A stretch of 42,062 nt of DNA, from assembly GCA_009701715.1 (NCBI GenBank), contig WLJO01000020.1, forward strand, positions 1-42,062. The letters are read 5' to 3'. Every line of letters starts with the position of its first letter. The stretch's first letter is position 1. The position numbers and the translations under genes are program-made. This DNA is from Actinomycetota bacterium. GTDB lineage: Bacteria > Actinomycetota > Acidimicrobiia > Acidimicrobiales > Ilumatobacteraceae. Positions 15,887-23,863 of this stretch are shown one piece after another. The notes below the pieces were generated by a model. That model was given only the letters and a program-made list of their open reading frames with translations. It ran no database searches and had not been told where the DNA came from.

Positions 15887-16768
15887 ATGAGGATCGCCTC
15901 GCTCATCCCTTCCGCGACTGAGATCGTGTTCGCGCTCGACCTCGGTGACGACCTCGTTGGAGTGACCTTCGAGTGTGACTACCCACCCGACCCGCGCGAG
16001 GGGCGAGCCGTCCTCGTGGGTGGCCTCGACACCCACGGCCTCGACGCTGCGGCGATCGACGCGCTTGTGCGCGAGAAGGTGAGCGCCGGGGAGCTGCTCT
16101 ACACGCTCGATGCAGAGCGCTTTCGAGCTGCGGACCCAGACGTCGTGCTCACCCAGGACCTCTGTCGCGTCTGCGCGCTACCCAGCGGCGAGGTGGACCG
16201 GGCGATGGGCCTCCTCGGCTGCAGCGCGACGGTGCTCACGCTCGATCCGCACACGCTCGGCGAGGTGCTGGGCACGATCCTTGCCGTCGGCGAGGCGTGC
16301 GGCGTACGAGAGCGTGCTGAGGCGCTGGTGGAATCGCTCGAGCGCCGGGTGGCGGCAATCCGTTCGGCAGCGGCGGGCCGGCCCCGGCCGCGCGTGTTCG
16401 TGCTTGAGTGGCCGGACCCCCCGTTCATTGCGGGGCACTGGGTTCCTGAACTCGTGACGCTTGCCGGCGGGGATGCGGTGCTCGCCCACCCCGGCGGCCG
16501 TTCGGTACCCACGACGTGGGCCGAGATTGCCGAGGCGCAGGCCGACGTGGTGATCGTTGCGTCGTGCGGGTTCGACCTCGCCGGCTCGGTGCAGCACGCA
16601 CGCGAGCTGAGCGACCGGTTGCCCGCGGCAGGTGCGGTGTGGTGCATCGACGCGAATGCGCTGGTGGTCAGGCCCGGACCAAGACTGGTTGACGGGATTG
16701 AGACGATCGCAGGGATTCTGCACGGAGTCGGTGAGCCAAATCCGACCGGTGCGGTCCGCTTTTGTTGA
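15887..16768 (+). CDS. Cobalamin/siderophore-binding-protein homologue (BtuF-like), no signal peptide
   Basis: 293 residues, related to periplasmic-binding-protein family 2 (BtuF, FecB). It opens directly with MRIASLIPSATEIVFALDLG, the family's first strand and helix, so there is no export signal or lipobox. It has two lobes joined by a long helix near 150-170. The segment DLCRVCALPSGEVDR and the later FVLEWPDPPF and RPGPRLVDGIE are seen in the subgroup called cobalamin-binding protein. Lack of a signal implies a cytoplasmic location and a role other than classic uptake, perhaps binding or carrying a corrinoid or metal complex. It precedes a metal ABC ATPase/permease pair of a different family, so a shared role is uncertain. 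Confidence 0.85.
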   Translation: MRIASLIPSATEIVFALDLGDDLVGVTFECDYPPDPREGRAVLVGGLDTHGLDAAAIDALVREKVSAGELLYTLDAERFRAADPDVVLTQDLCRVCALPSGEVDRAMGLLGCSATVLTLDPHTLGEVLGTILAVGEACGVRERAEALVESLERRVAAIRSAAAGRPRPRVFVLEWPDPPFIAGHWVPELVTLAGGDAVLAHPGGRSVPTTWAEIAEAQADVVIVASCGFDLAGSVQHARELSDRLPAAGAVWCIDANALVVRPGPRLVDGIETIAGILHGVGEPNPTGAVRFC

Positions 16769-16827
16769 ACGTCACATCAACGGCTGCCGTGGGAATGTCC
16801 CGGTAACGTCCGGTGTTGATCATCCGA

Positions 16828-17604
16828 ATGACTTCTCTCATCGACTTCGTGCACGTCTCGTGCGGTTACGGCGGCCTGCCCGCCATCGAAAATGTGCATA
16901 TCTCGATCGCCGCAGGCGAGTTCCTCGGTGTGGTGGGTCCCTCCGGCTCGGGAAAAACCACGTTGTTGCGTGCGCTGCTCGGCACGGTGAAGCCGCTCCA
17001 CGGCACCGTGACGCGCAAGGAGGGAGTGCGGCTCGCCTACGTACCGCAGGTCGAGACCGTCGACTGGAACTTCCCCGTAACCGTCGGCGAGGTCGTGCTC
17101 ATGACGCGCACCAAGCGGCCGTGGCCCGGTGCCGCCAAGGACGAGAAGACACAGGTGGACGCGCTCCTCGAGCGTCTTGGTCTGGAGGGGCTTGCCAAGC
17201 GTCACATCCGTGAATTGTCCGGTGGCCAGCAGCAGCGTGTGTTCCTCGCTCGGGCGCTCATGCAGCGCCCCGACCTCCTCGTGCTCGACGAGCCGACATC
17301 GGGAGTGGACGTGCGGACCAGACACGAGATCCTTCACGTGCTGACGGATCTCAACGAGGAGGGCATCGGCATCGTGCTCACCACGCACGACCTCAACGGC
17401 CTCGCAGCGCACCTTCCCCGGTTGGTCTGCTTCAACCGCGCGGTCATCGCTGACGGCCCGCCGCTCGCAGTGCTCCGACCATCGTTCCTCGAGCGCACCT
17501 ATGGCGCGCCGATGGAGGTGCTCGAGCACGGTGGCATGCCAGTGGTCGTGGACGGGAACCTCGGCGAGTTCAGCCGTCGATTGAAGGCAAAGTCTGCGTC
17601 GTGA
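16828..17604 (+). CDS. Metal ABC transporter ATP-binding protein (ZnuC/MntB-like)
   Basis: 258 residues from ATG 16828; a GTG at 16813 would add five residues. It carries Walker A GPSGSGKT (37-44), Q-loop YVPQVETVDWNFPVTV, signature LSGGQQQR, Walker B LLVLDEP and the switch His in TTHDL. The YVPQ...VDWNFPV wording is characteristic of ATPases that pair with ABC-3 permeases for zinc, manganese or iron. It energises uptake of the metal from a binding protein. The stop codon overlaps the GTG start of the permease by four bases (GTGA), so the two are translationally coupled. Confidence 0.94.
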   Translation: MTSLIDFVHVSCGYGGLPAIENVHISIAAGEFLGVVGPSGSGKTTLLRALLGTVKPLHGTVTRKEGVRLAYVPQVETVDWNFPVTVGEVVLMTRTKRPWPGAAKDEKTQVDALLERLGLEGLAKRHIRELSGGQQQRVFLARALMQRPDLLVLDEPTSGVDVRTRHEILHVLTDLNEEGIGIVLTTHDLNGLAAHLPRLVCFNRAVIADGPPLAVLRPSFLERTYGAPMEVLEHGGMPVVVDGNLGEFSRRLKAKSAS

Positions 17605-18473
17605 TCGGGTTCGACATCTTCGAGCCGTACCAGTTCGAATTTTTCCGCAATGCAGTCATCGTGTCGGTACTCGCCGGAGCGGTGTGTGGACTCATCGGTG
17701 TGTACGTCGTGCTCCGTGGCATGAGCTACATCGGCCATGGGCTCTCCCATGCGGTCTTCGGCGGGGCAGCAGCAGCGTCCGTCATGGGGATCAACTACTT
17801 CCTCGGTGCCGGGCTCTGGGGCATTGCTTCGGGTCTCCTCATCGGCAGGGTTGCCCGACGGCGGATCATCGGCGCCGATGCCGCGATCGGCGTGGTAACC
17901 ACCGCATCGTTCGCCATCGGCCTCGTGCTGTTCGCCGTGTACGGCCAGGCTCACAAGAGCCTCGAGGCGTCGCTATTCGGCAGCGTGCTCGGCGTCGGCC
18001 GTGGCGACATCATCGCCGTGCTGGTGGTGGGTCTCGTCACTCTGTTCGCCGTCGTGGTTCAGTACCGGCCGCTCCTGTTCGCCACGTTCGACCCCGAGGT
18101 TGCCCACGTCACTGGTGTGCCCGTGGCGCGCATGGAGGCCCTGCTGATGACACTGCTCTCGCTCACCGTGCTCGTCACGATGCGCGTCATCGGCGTGCTG
18201 CTCATCTCGGCCCTGCTCGTGACACCGGCTATCACGGCCCGGATGCTCACGAAATCCTTCGGCCGCATGCTGTGGCTGTCACCGCTCATCGGCTCGGCCA
18301 CTGCATTTGTTGGGTCGAACATCTCGTACCACACCGACTGGCCCACGGGTGCCACCGTCATCCTCGTCGGTGCCGTGCTGTTCACCGTGGTGTTCATCGC
18401 CTCGGGGGCCAAAGGACGCCGCTCGGTTGATGGCATGGACCATCACGCGGAACCCTCACTCCGCGCTGCATAG
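17601..18473 (+). CDS. Metal ABC transporter permease (ABC-3 family, ZnuB-like)
   Basis: 290 residues with about eight membrane helices. Family landmarks are the N-terminal GLIGVYVVLRGMSYIGHGLSH block, SLFGSVLGVGRGD, and RVIGVLLISALLVTPAITA near the C-terminal third. It forms the membrane channel for a divalent metal imported by the ATPase encoded just upstream. The start is GTG at 17601, overlapping the ATPase stop. No ZnuA-type metal-binding protein (PF01297-like) is next to it within the window, which is unusual for these operons. The specific metal is not readable. Confidence 0.94.
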   Translation: MIGFDIFEPYQFEFFRNAVIVSVLAGAVCGLIGVYVVLRGMSYIGHGLSHAVFGGAAAASVMGINYFLGAGLWGIASGLLIGRVARRRIIGADAAIGVVTTASFAIGLVLFAVYGQAHKSLEASLFGSVLGVGRGDIIAVLVVGLVTLFAVVVQYRPLLFATFDPEVAHVTGVPVARMEALLMTLLSLTVLVTMRVIGVLLISALLVTPAITARMLTKSFGRMLWLSPLIGSATAFVGSNISYHTDWPTGATVILVGAVLFTVVFIASGAKGRRSVDGMDHHAEPSLRAA

Positions 18474-18492
18474 GCACCCCAGAACCCGCTGG

Positions 18493-19761
18493 TCAGGCGG
18501 GCGGGCGCAACTCCCACTGAACGCCGTCTTTGGTGTCACGGACCTCGACGCCGGCCGCGAGCAGTTCGTCCCTCACGACGTCGGAGAGGTCGTAGCGCTT
18601 TTCCGCTCGCACGGCGGCCCGCACAGCGAGGAGACCCTCGACGAACGGTCCGATGACGGAACGGGGGTCCGTGAGGCCACCGGCCGCTGCCTGACCGAGT
18701 TTGACGATCATCGAGCGGACCGCCGCCCGTGCACGGTCGCCGTCCTCGCTCTGGTTCGTGTCGGCAGACCACGCATGGATCGCTGCCTCGAGCTCGAGCA
18801 CCGCCCGAGCGGCGTCCTCCGCGTTGCGAGCCTCCACCGCGGCGTTGAAGTTCCGTTCGCAGCGTGCCGTGTCGGTCGCGAGGGAGGCCCGCTCCGCTGC
18901 GGGAGCGGCATCCGATGCAGGAGTCGGTGGGACAACTCGTGCGGCGGCTCCGGGGGCCGAGCGGCTCCCGCCGGGGTTCCGCAGGTCGTCGAGGTGCAGT
19001 TCGCTCCCGGCCGAGAACACGGTGCTCTCGCCCTTCACGCGCACGGTGATGGTGCCGTTCCCCACGACCGTCACGGACTCGGTGTCGAGGTCGATGACGA
19101 TGCCCGTGTGCTCGTCGATGCCGAGCACGTGCGCATCGTCGGGGAGACGCTCCTCGAGGATGCGTAGGCGGCTCTCGCCGAGGTAGCAGAAGCGGGTGTC
19201 GTGGTGCCCGCCCTCGGCGTTGTCATAGTGCGGGATCACGGCGACGTTCAGGTTCATCTCGGCGAGCAGGTCGAGGCCGTCGAGCCAGTATGGGTCCTCG
19301 CCGACCTTGTAGATCTCGTAGACGGGGACAGTGAAACGGCCGAGCGTGAGCGCTGCTGCGGACGCGAACGTTACAACGCCACCGCCGCGCAGCTTGGCGA
19401 GGATCTCTCCGGGAACAGGGCTGTTGGCCCATTGCCGGAGGGCGTAGGTGGGTGAGCCGGGACCAGCGAACAGGAAGTTGGCGTCCCGCACACGCGTGAG
19501 TCCCTGTGCGAGCGTGAGTTCGTCGGCATCGCGGACCCGGTGGAGGCCAGCCACCTCGATCGACAGCCCGACGCTCTTGCGGAAGTACTCCTGCGCTCGG
19601 GCAGCAAGCTCCGGAGCATTCGCCTGGAACCCGTAAGGCGTGTCGAGCACGACCGCCCTCGGTGCTTCGCCCAGACGCTCGACGAGCGCCCGGTGCGTCT
19701 TCATCATCGTCGGGGCCGTCTCGCCCGAGCCCATGATCGTGAGGATGCGGGGCAGGGGCAT
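18493..19761 (-). CDS. S51-like (cyanophycinase/dipeptidase E-type) protein fused to a CysRS C-terminal-like domain
   Basis: 422 residues in two parts. Residues 1-265 resemble class-I glutamine-amidotransferase-like folds of the peptidase S51 type: MGSGETAPTM near 10-19, FAGPGSPTYAL near 98-108, a strand-turn FASAAALTLG at 132-141 in the place of the nucleophile elbow (Ser134), and GIDEHTGIVIDL at 214-225. A Pro/Ala linker follows. Residues about 300-422 look like the helical C-terminus of cysteinyl-tRNA synthetase, ending with DLSDVVRDELLAAGVEVRDT and DGVQWEL, the place where CysRS has its IRDxLxxxGVxxxDT...W motif. No CysRS catalytic domain is present. Start ATG 19761 shares one base with the stop of the hydrolase gene (TGATG). 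Function unknown. Confidence 0.85.
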   Translation of the reverse strand: MPLPRILTIMGSGETAPTMMKTHRALVERLGEAPRAVVLDTPYGFQANAPELAARAQEYFRKSVGLSIEVAGLHRVRDADELTLAQGLTRVRDANFLFAGPGSPTYALRQWANSPVPGEILAKLRGGGVVTFASAAALTLGRFTVPVYEIYKVGEDPYWLDGLDLLAEMNLNVAVIPHYDNAEGGHHDTRFCYLGESRLRILEERLPDDAHVLGIDEHTGIVIDLDTESVTVVGNGTITVRVKGESTVFSAGSELHLDDLRNPGGSRSAPGAAARVVPPTPASDAAPAAERASLATDTARCERNFNAAVEARNAEDAARAVLELEAAIHAWSADTNQSEDGDRARAAVRSMIVKLGQAAAGGLTDPRSVIGPFVEGLLAVRAAVRAEKRYDLSDVVRDELLAAGVEVRDTKDGVQWELRPPA

Positions 19762-20654
19762 CAGTTGTCCTCGGTGTAGGGCGAGAAGAAGCCGTCTGCG
19801 ATGGCGTCGATCAGGTGTTGGGCCAGGCGATCGGGGTGCTGGGCGTGAAGGTCGTGATCCGCCGGGGCGAACCAATGCGTGCGGCTGTTGGGTAGCAAGC
19901 GCTCTGCGGTCTCGATGGCTTCACGCTTGTCCGATGTCCACGAGGGGTTCTGGCCGGTGTCCGCCGGTGCGAGCATCACCGGCACCACGATCTCCTCGTA
20001 GAGCGACGTCGGTCGGTGCTCCCACAGCGAGCGCAGGATCTTCATGTGTCGGTCCAGCGTGAGCCAGGGAGCAATCGTGCCGTCGTCGCGTTGGTGGAAG
20101 TTGGCCATCGCACCCTGGATGCCGGCCTCGGGCCAGTTCGGGTGCGCGGACCGGATGAACCCCTCCATGCGGGAGGTGCGCATGCCGACGAGGTCCGGCG
20201 GTCGCAGCGCGTCGGCGCAGGCGTTCCACGAGGGCATGTGCGTCCCCAACTCGATCATGCCGCCGTCCACGGCGCACACGCCGCGCACCCGCTCGGGGGC
20301 GCTCCATGCCAGTTCGATGACCAAGTTGCCGCCCCAGGACTGCCCCGCGACCACCGGGCGGTCCAGGCCCTCGTGCTCAATCACGGCGAGCAGATCGTTG
20401 GTGATCGTGGCGAAGTCGTAGCCGCGATCGGGCTTGTCCGACTGGCCGTGACCGCGCAGATCGACCGAAATGGCGTGAAACCCGGCGGCCGCCAACTGTG
20501 AGGCGACCCCGTCCCAGAGCCGTGCGTTGGAGGCGAGGCCGTGGACGAGGAGGAATGCCGGGCGATCGGCCTCGACCGCGGGCGTGCCCCAGTGGAGCGT
20601 GTGCAGCGATACGCCGTCCGCCACCTCGATCCGCTTCTCCTCCGGCCCAATCAC
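19761..20654 (-). CDS. Alpha/beta hydrolase
   Basis: 297 residues. The oxyanion HG (LLVHGLASNARLW), the strand-turn VDLRGHGQSDKP, the nucleophile elbow GQSWGG with Ser106, and a late HDLHAQHPDRL segment for the catalytic His form a standard alpha/beta hydrolase. It will hydrolyse an ester, lactone, epoxide or similar bond; the substrate is not evident. GTG at 20654 (VIGPEEKRIEV) is preferred: it follows a G-rich stretch and lies close to the conserved first strand, while the longer open frame to 20816 would cover the larE start. The stop overlaps the start of the S51/CysRS-like gene by one base, so the two are coupled. Confidence 0.9.
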   Translation of the reverse strand: MIGPEEKRIEVADGVSLHTLHWGTPAVEADRPAFLLVHGLASNARLWDGVASQLAAAGFHAISVDLRGHGQSDKPDRGYDFATITNDLLAVIEHEGLDRPVVAGQSWGGNLVIELAWSAPERVRGVCAVDGGMIELGTHMPSWNACADALRPPDLVGMRTSRMEGFIRSAHPNWPEAGIQGAMANFHQRDDGTIAPWLTLDRHMKILRSLWEHRPTSLYEEIVVPVMLAPADTGQNPSWTSDKREAIETAERLLPNSRTHWFAPADHDLHAQHPDRLAQHLIDAIADGFFSPYTEDN

Positions 20655-20682
20655 CCCCCCAGTGTGCGCGCTCTCGACAAGG

Positions 20683-20706
20683 TTTCCCCACACATGCGTG
20701 GGGAAA
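20683..20706. promoter_or_regulatory. Perfect inverted repeat in a divergent intergenic region
   Basis: Arms TTTCCCCAC and GTGGGGAAA are perfect 9-bp reverse complements separated by ACATGC. The dyad sits between the divergent starts of the alpha/beta hydrolase (20654) and larE (20746), about 30-40 bases from each. Position and symmetry fit an operator for a dimeric repressor; an RNA hairpin is the alternative. Confidence 0.55.
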
Positions 20707-20745
20707 GTCCCGTCAGAATGCGATGTGGGTAGGGTTCGTGGGGTG

Positions 20746-21543
20746 ATGGGCGAGGGGCTGGGGGAGAAGGTTGAGCGGCTCGACGACGTGCTTCGAGGTC
20801 TCGGCAACGTCGTCATTGCGTTCTCCGGTGGTGCCGACTCGGCGTTCCTCGCTCACCGAGCCCACACCGTTCTCGGCCCGGCCAGCGCCCATGCAGTCAC
20901 GGCCGTTTCGCCGTCGCTCGCCACCGACGAGGATGCGGACTGTCGGGCGCTCGCGGCGGAGTGGGGCCTGCGCTGGACGCCGGTGGACACCGACGAGATG
21001 GCCCGCGCTGCCTACCGGGCCAACGACACCGACCGCTGCTACCACTGCAAGGCAGAGCTGATGGACGTCGTCGGCCCCGTTGCCGACGCCGAACGGGCCA
21101 CGATCGTGTTGGGCGTGAACCTCGACGATCTCGGCGACCACCGCCCCGGCCAGAAGGCGGCCGAGGAGCGGGGCGCGCGGTTCCCGCTCGTGGAGGCAGG
21201 ATTCACCAAGGCCGACATCCGGGCCGCGTCCCGCACGCTCGGCCTGCGCACGTGGGACAAGCCGGCGGCGGCGTGTCTCGCCTCACGCATCCCGTACGGC
21301 ACGCCGGTGTTGCTCACCACGCTCACCCAGGTGGACCGGGCAGAGGCCTCCCTCCGCCGGCTCGGGTTTCGCCAGTTGCGTGTCCGCCACTACGACGACA
21401 CGGCGCGCATCGAACTCGACCTTGCCGACCTCCCGGCGGCCGTCGAGCGGCGAGCCGAGATCGTGGACGCAGTCCGCCGTGCTGGCTACCGGTACGTCAC
21501 CCTGGACCTCGAGGGCTTTCGGAGCGGCAACCTCAACGGTTAG
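20746..21543 (+). CDS. larE: ATP-dependent sacrificial sulfur transferase LarE
   Basis: 265 residues. LarE adenylates a pyridinium dicarboxylate carboxyl group and transfers sulfur to it, building the nickel-pincer (NPN) cofactor of lactate racemase. The PP-loop is SGGADS (27-32); RCYHCK at 97-102 is present; and Cys177 in AACLASRIPYG matches the sulfur-donating cysteine of the Lactiplantibacillus enzyme, so this is the sacrificial single-Cys type. LarB, LarC and LarA are not in the window. ATG at 20746 is used; GTG one codon upstream is an alternative. The gene is divergent from the alpha/beta hydrolase and followed after 35 bases by the LLM oxidoreductase. Confidence 0.93.
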   Translation: MGEGLGEKVERLDDVLRGLGNVVIAFSGGADSAFLAHRAHTVLGPASAHAVTAVSPSLATDEDADCRALAAEWGLRWTPVDTDEMARAAYRANDTDRCYHCKAELMDVVGPVADAERATIVLGVNLDDLGDHRPGQKAAEERGARFPLVEAGFTKADIRAASRTLGLRTWDKPAAACLASRIPYGTPVLLTTLTQVDRAEASLRRLGFRQLRVRHYDDTARIELDLADLPAAVERRAEIVDAVRRAGYRYVTLDLEGFRSGNLNG

Positions 21544-21578
21544 CGTCATCCCATCGTTCGACCCGGGGGTACCGCACC

Positions 21579-22625
21579 GTGAAACTCGCAATGGCACTCA
21601 GCTACTCAGGTGGCTTCAAGGAGTCTGTCCAGAAGGTCGCTGATCTGGAGAAGGCCGGTCTCGACATCGTGTGGGTCGCCGAGGCCTACAGCTTCGACGC
21701 GATCAGCCAGGTTGGCTACCTCGCAGCCAAGACCGAGCGCATCCAGATCGGCACCGGCATCGTGAACGTTTACTCGCGCACCGCGGCGCTGATGGCCATG
21801 ACCGCAGCCGGCTGCGACTACGTGAGCGACGGTCGCTTCATCCTCGGCCTCGGCGCCTCCGGCCCGCAGGTAGTCGAGGGCTTCCACGGCGTGCCGTACG
21901 AGAAGCCTGCCAAGCGCATCCAGGAGTACATCGAGGCGTGCCGCATGGTGTGGAAGCGCGAGCCGCTCGTGTACGACGGCGACACCGTGAAGGTCCCGCT
22001 GCCCGCAGGCCAGGGCACCGGCCTTGGCAAGGCGCTCAAGCTCATCAATCACCCGGTCCGCAAGGACATCCCGATCTGGTGGGCGTCGCTCAAGGAACGG
22101 GCTGTCGAGGCCACAGCGGCAACGGCCGACGGCTGGCTGCCCATCATGTTTATCCCCGAGAAGTTCCAGCAGGTGTGGGGCGGCCCGCTCAAGGCCGGTC
22201 TTGCCAAGCGTGATCCCTCGCTCCCGCGCCTCGAGATCTCGGGTGGCGGCATGCTCTGCATCGACGACTCGCTCGATCAGGCTGCAGCCGACAAGATCCT
22301 CGACATGAGCCGCCCGAACACGGCGCTCTACGTCGGTGGCATGGGTGCCCGCGGCAAGAACTTCTACAACGACATCGCCCGCGGTTACGGGTACGAGGAA
22401 GAAGCCATCGAGATCCAGGACCTCTACCTGGACGGCAAGAAGGACGAGGCCGCTGCTGCGGTGCCGGCCGAGATGCTCCGCCTGCAGAACCTCGTAGGCC
22501 CCAAGAGCCTCATCAAGGAGCGCCTGGGCGCGTTCAAGGAGGCTGGCGTCACCGTGCTGCAGGTCAACCCCGTGGGCAAGGACCCTGTCAAGCAGGTCGA
22601 GATGCTCAAAGACATGATCGGCTGA
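21579..22625 (+). CDS. LLM-class (F420-dependent type) oxidoreductase
   Basis: 348 residues, a luciferase-like TIM barrel. The sequence follows the actinobacterial F420 group: an N-terminal MALSYSGGF strand, GLDIVWVAEAYSFDAIS, the ERIQIGTGIVNVYSR strand, DGRFILGLGASGPQVVEG, and PIWWASLKERAVEATAATADGW. Such enzymes move hydride between F420H2 and a ketone, alcohol, enone or tetrahydropterin. Substrate is not known; several members act in lipid or xenobiotic pathways. GTG at 21579 (preceded by GGGGGT) is chosen, with ATG at 21591 as alternative. A serine hydrolase gene starts four bases after its stop. Confidence 0.92.
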   Translation: MKLAMALSYSGGFKESVQKVADLEKAGLDIVWVAEAYSFDAISQVGYLAAKTERIQIGTGIVNVYSRTAALMAMTAAGCDYVSDGRFILGLGASGPQVVEGFHGVPYEKPAKRIQEYIEACRMVWKREPLVYDGDTVKVPLPAGQGTGLGKALKLINHPVRKDIPIWWASLKERAVEATAATADGWLPIMFIPEKFQQVWGGPLKAGLAKRDPSLPRLEISGGGMLCIDDSLDQAAADKILDMSRPNTALYVGGMGARGKNFYNDIARGYGYEEEAIEIQDLYLDGKKDEAAAAVPAEMLRLQNLVGPKSLIKERLGAFKEAGVTVLQVNPVGKDPVKQVEMLKDMIG

Positions 22626-22629
22626 CGAG

Positions 22630-23820
22630 ATGGCTGCCGGCGATCCCCACGGGTTGGTGCTCGGCGGGTGGGAACCCGTCCGGGAGGCATTTGCGGACAA
22701 TCTCTCGTCAGGTCGGGATGTGGGCGCTGGCGTTGCCGTGTACCACCGCGGCCAGTTGGTCGTGGACCTGCGGGGCGGGTTCTTCGACCGTTCGCGCATG
22801 GCCCCGTACGCGCACGACACGCTGCAACTCGTGTTCTCCACCACGAAAGGTGTCACGGCAATCGCCGTCGGCATGTGCGTGGACCGCAGGCTGCTCAACT
22901 ACGACGAGAAGGTGTCTGCGTACTGGCCCGAGTTCGCGGCCGCTGGGAAGGGTGATATCACCGTCTCCCAGTTGCTCTCGCACCAGGCCGGCCTCTTCAG
23001 CGTCGACGCGCCGGTCACGCTTGCGGACGCGCTCGACTGGGCCACGATCACCGGCCGTCTCGCCGAACAGGCGCCGCTGTGGGAACCGGGCACCACGCAC
23101 GGCTACCACGCACTCACCTACGGCTGGCTGGCGGGTGAGTTGGTGCGCCGCGTCGACCCGGGGCACCGCAGCCTCGGCACCTTCGTGGCTGACGAGATCA
23201 CCGGCCCGCTGCGCGCCCAGTTCTGGGTGGGGTTGCCCGAGGAACTGGAGCACCGGGTCTCGCCGATGATCCCGAGCCCCCCGCCGGAGGATCCTGCGCT
23301 CGCCGCGATGATGGCCCAGATGATGGGGCCGGGAACCAACGCCTGGCGTGCGCTCTCACTCGACGGCGCCTTCGGTGCCGAGGCGCTCGAGGGCGGCGAG
23401 GACATCGTGTTCAACACGAGGGCCGTGCACGCTGCCGAGATCCCCGCTGCCAACGGCATCGGGACGGCCACCGCCCTCGCTCGCATCTACGCAGCAACGT
23501 TCGCGACGGTTGACGGGGTGCAACTGCTCAGCGACGCCACCCGCGAACGGGCCCGTACGACGGTTACTCCCGAGGGGGAGGCCGATGCGTGCCTCCTGCT
23601 GCCATCCACGTTCGGCATGGGCTTCATGACCACCGGCTTCATGTCCCCGTACATGGGGCCCGGTTGCTACGGGCACCCGGGCGCCGGGGGCAGCGTGGCC
23701 TTCGCCTCACCCGAGGATGACATCGCCTTCGCGTTCGTGATGAACCAGATGGACAACAACCTCGCGAACGATGTGCGCACGATCAGCCTCAGCTCGGCGA
23801 TCCGCAGCGTCATCGGCTGA
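22630..23820 (+). CDS. Beta-lactamase-fold serine hydrolase (EstB/class C type)
   Basis: 396 residues. The catalytic SxxK is Ser70-Thr-Thr-Lys73 in VFSTTKG, and a YHALTYGWLAGELV stretch holds the Tyr motif. The C-terminal GHPGAGGSVAFASPEDD takes the place of the KTG strand, which in esterases of this group is often HxG. No signal peptide is seen, so it is more likely a cytoplasmic esterase, amidase or lipase-like enzyme than a resistance lactamase; family VIII carboxylesterases are the nearest known function. Spacing of four bases to the LLM gene implies cotranscription. Confidence 0.92.
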   Translation: MAAGDPHGLVLGGWEPVREAFADNLSSGRDVGAGVAVYHRGQLVVDLRGGFFDRSRMAPYAHDTLQLVFSTTKGVTAIAVGMCVDRRLLNYDEKVSAYWPEFAAAGKGDITVSQLLSHQAGLFSVDAPVTLADALDWATITGRLAEQAPLWEPGTTHGYHALTYGWLAGELVRRVDPGHRSLGTFVADEITGPLRAQFWVGLPEELEHRVSPMIPSPPPEDPALAAMMAQMMGPGTNAWRALSLDGAFGAEALEGGEDIVFNTRAVHAAEIPAANGIGTATALARIYAATFATVDGVQLLSDATRERARTTVTPEGEADACLLLPSTFGMGFMTTGFMSPYMGPGCYGHPGAGGSVAFASPEDDIAFAFVMNQMDNNLANDVRTISLSSAIRSVIG

Positions 23821-23863
23821 GTCCCACCCCTTCCGGGGTCAGCAACCCTGCAGACCCCGCGGG

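Noticed and set aside
15887-16768. Treating the BtuF-like protein as the metal-binding protein of the ABC operon
   Set aside because: The family differs from ZnuA and there is no signal peptide, so the assignment is not supported; it is reported as a finding only.
16755-16827. Possible Zur/DtxR-like box upstream of the metal ABC genes
   Set aside because: Only short imperfect palindromes (such as TTGATCAT) are present; no convincing match to a known operator.
23821-23863. Small hairpins between the serine hydrolase and MFS genes
   Set aside because: Stems of five or six pairs only, no T tract; not distinguishable from background.
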